64,000 nucleotides of DNA from Collinsella sp. An307 (lineage in GTDB: Bacteria > Actinomycetota > Coriobacteriia > Coriobacteriales > Coriobacteriaceae). The stretch spans positions 62,001 to 126,000 of the forward strand of contig NZ_NFIP01000002.1 of the NCBI RefSeq assembly GCF_002161805.1, read 5' to 3'. A program made the translations under genes and the position numbers. Positions 58,134-64,000 of this stretch are shown in pieces. Below the pieces are notes generated by a model that was given only the letters and a program-made list of their open reading frames with translations, ran no database searches and had not been told where the DNA came from. Positions within the stretch are counted from its first letter, which is position 1; each line of letters starts with the position of its first letter.

Positions 58134-58139
58134 ATTATA
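58134..58139 (-). promoter_or_regulatory. -10 element of the thi operon
   Basis: TATAAT on the minus strand, a perfect -10, about 20 bases upstream of the riboswitch. No good -35 lies at 17 bases. A transcript starting near 58127 would begin with the leader hairpin and then the THI element. Confidence 0.6.
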
Positions 58140-58224
58140 CCGTTCGCCGCGCGCGCCCTCGCGAGCCCGTGTCAAACCGCTAAGCTTGATGAGAGGTAGT
58201 ACCCAAGAGCCAGAGGAGGTCGTC

Positions 58225-58449
58225 GTGTCAAACCAGCTCGACATCGACCGCAACGGGCGCTTGACGCCGACCGACGGCGCCTTTGCCCAGATGTATCACG
58301 ACGACTACCAACGCGCGCAGTGCCCTCACGGCCGTGCGGGATGCAGGGACGGTTGCTCGGGCTGCGCGATACTGGCGGGCATTTTGGTTGCCGCCACGAT
58401 GGCGCTTATGTTCTTTGCCTATGCGTTGGGTGTGGCATCGCGCTCGTAA
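58225..58449 (+). CDS. Small cysteine-rich membrane protein
   Basis: 74 residues from GTG 58225 behind AGAGGAGG. A charged N-terminal half ends in CPHGRAGCRDGCSGCAIL, followed by one membrane helix (AILAGILVAATMALMFFAYALG). Four closely spaced cysteines beside the membrane could bind metal. No family recognised. Its 3' end overlaps the convergent HAD gene by 31 bases. Confidence 0.65.
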   Translation: MSNQLDIDRNGRLTPTDGAFAQMYHDDYQRAQCPHGRAGCRDGCSGCAILAGILVAATMALMFFAYALGVASRS

Positions 58450-59177
58450 AAGCGTTCCTCTACCTCGTCGAAGTTGCGGGCGAACTCCTCCATCGTACCC
58501 GACCACGTCGCGCGGTCGCCCACGCGCCTGCCGCCCACATAAGCGGTCTGGATGCCGCAGTAGGGGTCGGGGAAGTCGCGCTTGGCGTCGTTGCCCACCA
58601 TAAGGACCTCTTCGGGCATGAGGCCGATCTTCTCGAGGCTCTCAAGATAATAGGTGGGGCTCGGCTTGCAGCGGGTGGAGTTGCCTGCGTGCGTCACGAG
58701 CTCAAAGGGCACGTCGTCAAGGCCGCCCCAGCCCATGCGGCACTCGATGCAGGCACGGCTGAAGCTGGGATTGGTGAGAAGCATGACGCGCAGGCCCCGC
58801 TCAAGGACGGCCTCGAGCGCCTCGTGTGCGCCGACGCGGGGGCGTGCGGCGATGATGCCGTCGTTCTTTTGGGGCAGGACCTCGCGCTCGTAGTAGGTGA
58901 AGACGTCGGCGATGACGGGGTCGGTCATAGGCACGCCAAGGCGGCTCTCCACCTCGTCGTCCAAAAACGTCTGGTTCGACCGCCGGTCATCGTCCTCACG
59001 CGCATTGTTGTTAAGGTTGAGAAGCGCGGTCGAGTAGGCAGCGGCGCAGGCGACAACACCCTTACCGCTGATATCGGCAAGAAGCATGGTCGTGTCTTTG
59101 GCGAACACGGCGATGAACGCGGATAGATTGATGCTGAGGAGTGTGTCGTCCATATCAAACGCGACAGCTTTGAGCAC
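58419..59177 (-). CDS. HAD-family hydrolase
   Basis: 252 residues. Motif I AVAFDMDDTLLSINL (nucleophile Asp of DMDDT), motif II LLTNPSF, motif III Lys in CKPSPTYY, and motif IV VGNDAKRDFPDPYCG. The small insert cap suggests a phosphatase of the PGP/N-type groups; substrate unknown. It starts with GTG 59177 behind CAAGGAGG. A 3' overlap with the small membrane gene may cause antisense effects. Confidence 0.88.
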   Translation of the reverse strand: MLKAVAFDMDDTLLSINLSAFIAVFAKDTTMLLADISGKGVVACAAAYSTALLNLNNNAREDDDRRSNQTFLDDEVESRLGVPMTDPVIADVFTYYEREVLPQKNDGIIAARPRVGAHEALEAVLERGLRVMLLTNPSFSRACIECRMGWGGLDDVPFELVTHAGNSTRCKPSPTYYLESLEKIGLMPEEVLMVGNDAKRDFPDPYCGIQTAYVGGRRVGDRATWSGTMEEFARNFDEVEERFYERDATPNA

Positions 59178-59279
59178 GGGTACCTCCTTGGCTCTGTGAC
59201 CGTTTGCCGCCCCATGCGGACCGTCCGCCGCGCGGATGCGCGAATTTTCGCACCCCTTGTAAAAATGCGCAAGTCATTC

Positions 59280-59308
59280 TTGAAAAACAGGTTGCAACAA
59301 CGTATTCT
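59280..59308 (+). promoter_or_regulatory. Promoter of rpsA
   Basis: TTGAAA (59280-59285), 17-base spacer, TATTCT (59303-59308): a good housekeeping promoter 145 bp before the rpsA start. The long leader (about 140 nt) might serve autoregulation by S1. Confidence 0.7.
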
Positions 59309-59452
59309 TTATTGCCGTGAGTTTCTCTAGAGGCTCACGTCCGTATCTGTCGGCCCCCGAGTGTGTTCCCAAGCGGTGGGTGTCGGTCTTAGCGATCGGT
59401 GCTTGTCGTAGGTCTAGCGGTCGGGGCCCCGTACATCGAAAGGGGTCCACCT

Positions 59453-60616
59453 TTGAGTGAGATTCAGAACGCGTCCATCTTCTCTCTTGACGATGTGAAT
59501 GAAGAGGAGATGAACAACCTTATCGACGGTACCATCACCGACTTCGATGAGGGTGATCTTGTCAGCGGCACGGTTGTCAAGATCGAGAAGGACGAAGTCC
59601 TCGTTGACATCGGATTCAAGTCCGAGGGCGTCATCCCGGTCCGCGAGCTCTCCATCCGCAAGGACGCTAACCCGGCCGACATCGTCAACCTCGGCGATTC
59701 CATCGAGGCCCTTGTCCTTCAGAAGGAGGACAAGGACGGCCGTCTCGTGCTCTCCAAGAAGCGTGCCGAGTACGAGCGCGCTTGGAACCGCATCGAGGAG
59801 AAGTTCAACTCCGGCGAGAACGTCGAGGGCGAGGTTATCGAGGTCGTCAAGGGCGGTCTTATCCTCGACATCGGCCTGCGCGGCTTCCTGCCCGCCTCCC
59901 TCGTTGACCTTCGCCGCGTGAAGGACCTCACCTCCTACCTCGGCACCCGTATCGAGGCTCGCGTCATCGAGATGGATCGCAACCGCAACAACGTCGTGCT
60001 CTCCCGCCGCGTGGTGCTCGAGGAGTCCCGCAAGGCCGAGCGCACTGAGATCCTCTCCAAGCTCAAGAGCGGCATGCGCCTCAAGGGCACCGTTTCCTCC
60101 ATCGTGGACTTCGGCGCCTTCGTGGATCTGGGCGGCATCGACGGCCTCATCCACATCTCCGAGCTCTCTTGGAACCACGTCAACCACCCCTCCGAGGTCG
60201 TCAAGGTCGGCCAGGAGGTCGAGGTCGAGGTTCTCGACGTCGATCTCAACCGCGAGCGCATCTCGCTTGGCCTCAAGCAGACCACCGAGGATCCGTGGCG
60301 CTCTCTCGTCAAGAAGTACCCCGTGGGCGCTATCGTCGAGGGCACCGTCACCAAGCTCGTGCCGTTCGGCGCGTTCGTTGACCTCGGTGAGGGCATCGAG
60401 GGCCTCGTGCACATCTCTGAGATGGCCAACAAGCACGTCGACCAGCCCAGCCAGGTCACCCATGTGGGCGCTAAGGTCCAGGTCAAGGTCATGGAGATCG
60501 ACCTCGACCGTCGTCGCATCAGCCTCTCGATGAAGTCCGCCGCCGAGACCCTCGGCGTCGAGATTGAGGTTACTCCGCTCGACAAGCCGGAGGAGAAGGC
60601 CGAGGACGCTGAGTAG
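59453..60616 (+). CDS. rpsA: 30S ribosomal protein S1
   Basis: 387 residues with four S1/OB repeats: GDLVSGTVVKIEKDEVLVDIGFKSEG, GENVEGEVIEVVKGGLILDIGLRG, GMRLKGTVSSIVDFGAFVDLGG and GAIVEGTVTKLVPFGAFVDLGEG. The last two are the strong RNA-binding type. The four-domain length is usual for Gram-positives. It starts with TTG 59453 behind GAAAGGGG. Codon use is strongly biased (mostly C-ending), as expected for a highly expressed gene. A strong terminator follows. Confidence 0.95.
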   Translation: MSEIQNASIFSLDDVNEEEMNNLIDGTITDFDEGDLVSGTVVKIEKDEVLVDIGFKSEGVIPVRELSIRKDANPADIVNLGDSIEALVLQKEDKDGRLVLSKKRAEYERAWNRIEEKFNSGENVEGEVIEVVKGGLILDIGLRGFLPASLVDLRRVKDLTSYLGTRIEARVIEMDRNRNNVVLSRRVVLEESRKAERTEILSKLKSGMRLKGTVSSIVDFGAFVDLGGIDGLIHISELSWNHVNHPSEVVKVGQEVEVEVLDVDLNRERISLGLKQTTEDPWRSLVKKYPVGAIVEGTVTKLVPFGAFVDLGEGIEGLVHISEMANKHVDQPSQVTHVGAKVQVKVMEIDLDRRRISLSMKSAAETLGVEIEVTPLDKPEEKAEDAE

Positions 60617-60642
60617 TCCTCATCGCCTGATCGCGTAACCAC

Positions 60643-60674
60643 AAGGCCCGCTGCATCCGGCAGCGGGCCTTTTT
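60643..60674 (+). terminator. Intrinsic terminator of rpsA
   Basis: AAGGCCCGCTGC (60643-60654), loop ATCCG, GCAGCGGGCCTT (60660-60671), then TTT. A 12-bp perfect stem 26 bp after the rpsA stop. Confidence 0.9.
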
Positions 60675-60708
60675 ACATGACAGAGAAAAGAAAGCTGAGG
60701 GAAGGGCC

Positions 60709-61371
60709 ATGACCGCACTCGATTTTGCGAAACGCCCGGTGGTGCTGTTCGATTTCGACGGAACGCTCGTCAACACGGGCGGCGCCGTCATCTCCACGGT
60801 GACGCGTGTGCTTTCCGCCCACGGCTTCTCGCAAGAGGAGATGGGCGACCTCAGGCGCTTTATCGGGCCGCCGCTCGTCGACTGCTTCCGTGACACCTGC
60901 GGACTCACGCAAGGGGAGGCGGAGGCCTACACGGCCGAGTACCGCGCCGTCTTTGACGAGCTTGGGCCCGCAGACTGGCCGGTCATGCCCGGTATGGCCG
61001 AACTTGCCGATGCCCTCCTTTCGACGGGGCGCCGGCTTGCCATCGCCACCTCGCGCAAGGAGGACCGCGCCCGGTGGATGGCCCACGAGCTCGGTCTTAC
61101 GCAGTTTGAGGCCATTATCGGCATGAACGATGAGGCGGGGCGCCACACCAAAGCCGACTCGGTGCGCGACGCCCTCTCTGCGCTCGGCGCCACGGCGCCC
61201 GAGGCGCTGCTTATCGGCGACACGGTGCACGATGTCCGCGGCGCTCATGCCGAGGGCCTGCCGTGCGCGTGCGTGACCTTTGGGGCAGGGGAGGCCGACG
61301 TCCTCGCGGCGGCGGGCGCTGACGCCGTCTGCTCGGGTGTCGACGCGCTTCGAGCGCTGCTGCTCCCCTAA
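60709..61371 (+). CDS. HAD-family phosphatase (phosphoglycolate phosphatase-like)
   Basis: 220 residues. Motif I VVLFDFDGTLVNTGGAV, motif II ATSRKEDRA, motif III Lys in HTKADSVRDAL, and motif IV LIGDTVHDVRGAHAEGLPC. The C1 helical cap (residues 20-85) and length match the Gph/PGP group. Substrate not certain. ATG 60709 behind GGGAAGGG; the promoter must lie in the short gap after the rpsA terminator. Confidence 0.92.
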   Translation: MTALDFAKRPVVLFDFDGTLVNTGGAVISTVTRVLSAHGFSQEEMGDLRRFIGPPLVDCFRDTCGLTQGEAEAYTAEYRAVFDELGPADWPVMPGMAELADALLSTGRRLAIATSRKEDRARWMAHELGLTQFEAIIGMNDEAGRHTKADSVRDALSALGATAPEALLIGDTVHDVRGAHAEGLPCACVTFGAGEADVLAAAGADAVCSGVDALRALLLP

Positions 61372-61511
61372 ACCTGGGCCCCCTAGACTCCTGCCGAACG
61401 GATGCCCCCGTATCAAGGCACCGCTTCGTGTTATATGCCGCGTTCGCGGCGTCTCCGGTGGGGTAAGCTAGTGCGGACGACTAATTCATCTCGCGAGAGG
61501 AGATCATAGGT

Positions 61512-62930
61512 ATGGACAGCACGCTCGAGGCTAGGGTAGACGCCTATATCAATGAGGTCTGGGACGATGTTCTCACCGACATCGAGACGCTTGTCGCCCA
61601 TCCGTCGGTCGCAGACGAGGGCAAGGCGGCGTCCGGTGCGCCGTTTGGCCCCGAGGTTCGCGCCGCACTCGACGATGCGCTCGCTATCGCCGATAAGCTT
61701 GGCTATGAGACGGGCGAGGACGACGGCTACATCGGCTGGGGCGACCTTGCCGGTGCCGAGGACGCCCAGGTTGCGACCATCGCGCATATCGACGTGGTGC
61801 CCGCAGGCCCCGGTTGGACGGGTGACCCCTTTACCGTGCGCCACCGCGAGGGCTGGCTCATCGGCCGCGGTGTCTCTGACGACAAGGGGCCGGCGGTCCT
61901 GTCGCTTTACGCCGGTGCGTTCTTTAAGCACGAGGGCATCACGCCCCGCTACACGTTCCGCGCGCTTCTGGGGTGCGACGAAGAGGTCGGCATGACCGAC
62001 GTCCACCATTACCTGGAGCATCACGCCAATCCTGCTTTCCTCTTCACGCCCGATGCGGAGTTTCCGCTCTGCAATGCCGAGAAGGGCCTCTTTGGGGCGA
62101 CGTTTGTGAGCGGTGCTATCGAGGACGGGCGCATCCTCAGCTGGACGGGCGCTGAGGCAACGAACGCCATTCCGAGCGAGTCGATCTGCGAGGTCGCCGT
62201 CGACGCCGCCGAGCTGCCCGCGCCGTGCGCGAATGCGGACCGCCTTGCGATCGAAGCCGTTCGCCCGGGTGTCGCCCGTATCGTCGCGCACGGCATCGGC
62301 GGTCACGCCGCAATGCCCGAGGGATCGCTCAACGCCGTCGGCCTCATCGTGGGCTACCTGCGCGAGCTCGAGGGCGTTCTTGCGCCTGCCGAGGAGCGCT
62401 TCCTCGAGCTTCTTGCCCTCATCCACGCCGACACCGCCGGCGAGGCGATGGGCATTGCGAGTGCGGACGAGGCCTTCGGTCCACTTACCTCCAACGCCGG
62501 TGTGGTCGCTGTCTCAGACGGCCACATCACCCAGTCGCTCGACTGCCGCTGCCCGGCAAGCATCACCGCCGAGGAGATCACCGCGACGCTTACCGAGCTC
62601 GCGGGTCGTTTTGGCGCAACCATCACCGATATCAGCACCAAGGTTCCCTTCTCGGTCGATGTCTCGCATCCCGCGGTCCAAGCGCTCATCAACGTCTACC
62701 GCGATGTGACGGGCGACACGGAGGCCAAGCCCTTCTCCATGGGAGGCGGCACCTATGCGCGCAACTTTGCGTGCGCGGTGTCCTTTGGCCCCGAAGAACC
62801 CATGGCAAACGCTCCTGCATGGGTCGGCCCCATGCACGGCCCCGACGAGGGTGCGAGCGAGGAGGCACTGCGCCGGGCGCTCAAGATCTACATTCTAGCG
62901 CTGCTAAAGCTGCAGGAGATTGACCTGTAG
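61512..62930 (+). CDS. M20-family dipeptidase PepV/Sapep
   Basis: 472 residues. Zinc ligands and catalytic residues in IAHIDVVPAGPGW (His, Asp), GRGVSDDKGP (bridging Asp), GCDEEVGMTDVHHY (catalytic Glu-Glu), TPDAEFP and GPMHGPDEGASEE (last His). The lid domain with HGIGGHAAMPEGSLNAV is present. Cytosolic dipeptidase for unspecific or beta-Ala dipeptides. ATG 61512 behind GAGAGGAG. pstS follows under its own promoter. Confidence 0.93.
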   Translation: MDSTLEARVDAYINEVWDDVLTDIETLVAHPSVADEGKAASGAPFGPEVRAALDDALAIADKLGYETGEDDGYIGWGDLAGAEDAQVATIAHIDVVPAGPGWTGDPFTVRHREGWLIGRGVSDDKGPAVLSLYAGAFFKHEGITPRYTFRALLGCDEEVGMTDVHHYLEHHANPAFLFTPDAEFPLCNAEKGLFGATFVSGAIEDGRILSWTGAEATNAIPSESICEVAVDAAELPAPCANADRLAIEAVRPGVARIVAHGIGGHAAMPEGSLNAVGLIVGYLRELEGVLAPAEERFLELLALIHADTAGEAMGIASADEAFGPLTSNAGVVAVSDGHITQSLDCRCPASITAEEITATLTELAGRFGATITDISTKVPFSVDVSHPAVQALINVYRDVTGDTEAKPFSMGGGTYARNFACAVSFGPEEPMANAPAWVGPMHGPDEGASEEALRRALKIYILALLKLQEIDL

Positions 62931-63007
62931 GGTGTTGGGCCCGGCGGCGGGCGAGCGCCGCATTGCCGCATGGTTCGTCAGCCGATGCTGACGAGTGCCG
63001 TGCGTTT

Positions 63008-63055
63008 GTAAACCCACCGTAAGCCCGCCGTAGCGGTGCGGTAACGTTTGATAAG
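63008..63055 (+). promoter_or_regulatory. Pho-type promoter: four 11-bp repeats before pstS
   Basis: GTA occurs at 63008, 63019, 63030 and 63041, exactly 11 bases apart, inside four related units (TTGTAAAC, CCGTAAGC, CCGTAGCG, CGGTAACG). One repeat per helical turn is the PhoB/PhoP binding pattern. GATAAG (63050-63055) can be the -10 and would put the start near 63062. Low-phosphate induction of pstS is expected. Confidence 0.7.
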
Positions 63056-63099
63056 AGGTGCGTAATGGCTGTCGATTGCAGCCTGCGCACCTCTTTTTT
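63054..63099 (+). terminator. Intrinsic terminator overlapping the pstS promoter
   Basis: AGAGGTGCG (63054-63062) pairs with CGCACCTCT (63086-63094) around an inner GGCTG/CAGCC stem, then TTTTTT. It would end pepV read-through. Its 5' arm overlaps the -10 and start site of the Pho promoter, so mRNAs started there would lack that arm and escape termination. Confidence 0.75.
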
Positions 63100-63221
63100 C
63101 GGGCGTACTCTACCTTCCGAAGTTCAGACGGGGATGATTCCGCGGCAATGGAGCCGCCCTCCCCGCGGTACAGCTCCGCGGCGCCCCGCCTGATGCATTT
63201 CGTGTTCTTGGAAGGAGAACC

Positions 63222-64000
63222 ATGCTCGCATTCGATTGCTCTCGTCGTCAGTTCCTCGGTCTCGCCGGTGGCCTCGCTGCCTTCGCCGGCCTCGGTCTCG
63301 CCGGTTGCGGCGGCACCACCGCTCCCGCTGGCTCCACCGCCGCCGACGCCGCCCTCACCGGCACCGTGACCTATGACGGCGCCTCCTCGTTCCAGGCCCT
63401 CGTTGAGGCCGCTGCCGAGCAGTTCATGAACGATAACCCCGATGTCTCCATCACCGGTTCCGGCAATGGTTCGGGCACCGGCCTTACCGCCGTGGCCGAT
63501 GGCACCGTGAACATCGGTAACTCCGACGTCTTCGCCGAGACCAAGCTCGAGGCCGATCAGGCTGCGACCCTCGTCGATCACGAGGTCGCCGTCGTGGGTA
63601 TGGGCCCCGTGGTCTCCCTGAACGTCACCGTCGACGACCTCACCCTCGAGCAGCTCGCCGGCATCTTCTCTGGCCAGATCACCAACTGGAGCGAGGTCGG
63701 CGGCGAGGATGCCGAGATCCACGTCCTCAACCGCAAGGCCGGCTCCGGTACCCGCGCCACGTTTGAGGCCGCCGTCTTTGGCGCCGACGTGCCCGACTTT
63801 GCGGGCGAGGCTGAGCTCGACAAGTCCGGCGACGTCCAGACCCAGCTCGGCAGCACCGACAACGCCATCTCCTACCTCGACTTCTCGCACTTCGACGAGA
63901 CCAAGTTCAAGGCCATCAAGGTCGGCGGCGTCGAGCCCACCTCCGAGAACGTCACCGACAACTCCTTCCCCATCTGGGCGACCGAGCACATGTACTGCCA
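63222..64000 (+). CDS. pstS: Phosphate ABC transporter substrate-binding lipoprotein PstS (3' end beyond window)
   Basis: 259 residues visible. The signal has a twin-arginine motif (S-R-R-Q-F-L, residues 7-12), a hydrophobic stretch and the lipobox LAGC with Cys29, so it is likely Tat-exported and lipid-anchored. The mature part GTVTYDGASSFQALVEAAAEQF, SGNGSGTGLTAVADG, GIFSGQITNWSEVGG and NRKAGSGTRATFEAAV is PstS, with the SGT-type phosphate-binding loops. ATG 63222 behind GAAGGAG. Phased Pho-type repeats lie upstream. The rest of pst is outside the window. Confidence 0.93.
   Translation, partial: MLAFDCSRRQFLGLAGGLAAFAGLGLAGCGGTTAPAGSTAADAALTGTVTYDGASSFQALVEAAAEQFMNDNPDVSITGSGNGSGTGLTAVADGTVNIGNSDVFAETKLEADQAATLVDHEVAVVGMGPVVSLNVTVDDLTLEQLAGIFSGQITNWSEVGGEDAEIHVLNRKAGSGTRATFEAAVFGADVPDFAGEAELDKSGDVQTQLGSTDNAISYLDFSHFDETKFKAIKVGGVEPTSENVTDNSFPIWATEHMYC

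Overview
The window is high-GC, gene-dense bacterial DNA that looks like a gut actinobacterium of the class Coriobacteriia (Collinsella/Olsenella type). The basis is an overall impression: high GC, strong AGGAGG-type ribosome sites, frequent GTG/TTG starts, a four-domain S1 protein, a perfect Gram-positive LexA box, Tat-exported PstS and Coriobacteriia-like gene content. No rRNA or tRNA gene was found, so the placement is an inference.

Layout. 1-8.2 kb: a partial gene, an MFS transporter with an operator-like dyad, a HAD phosphatase, argG and argH, ndk overlapping a Tet(M)-like translational GTPase. 8.3-13.3 kb: a DUF3800 gene behind a leader terminator, an anion permease, a GGQ release-factor-like protein, and a sugar kinase/GH32 pair. 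13.4-22.1 kb: superoxide reductase, a NAD-synthetase-like protein lacking its catalytic residues, LexA-controlled ruvCAB, a C69 dipeptidase, and a phasin-like/UbiB kinase pair. 22.1-28.6 kb: a cluster of short repeats, a histidine phosphatase/GNAT pair, a divergent MetRS-like synthetase, DUF3267, queH and a multidrug MFS. 28.7-36.9 kb: a kdp potassium locus in which kdpC is fused to kdpB without its own membrane anchor, facing kdpDE. 37-46.9 kb: queA, an unidentified structured RNA of about 330 nt, two toxin-antitoxin modules, a tail-anchored coiled-coil protein, an aldo/keto reductase under a MerR-type promoter, a broken XRE regulator, LUD, tgt and DUF2252. 47-55.6 kb: a CotH/DUF4956/VTC operon with a secreted RsgI-like protein, two XRE-membrane regulators, LOG, a bacterial PARG and HdeD. 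55.7-64 kb: TPP-riboswitch-controlled thiC-thiD, two HAD hydrolases, rpsA, PepV, and the start of pstS behind four phased 11-bp repeats.

Themes. Queuosine genes (queH, queA, tgt) are scattered over 18 kb. The XRE paralogues share a dyad (GTCAAA-N4-TTTGAC) upstream of two members, one of them a pseudogene. The strongest novelty candidates are the KdpB-KdpC fusion, the NadE-like pseudoenzyme, the unidentified RNA at 38.4-38.7 kb, the repeat cluster at 22.15-22.35 kb and the VTC/DUF4956/CotH/RsgI-like operon.
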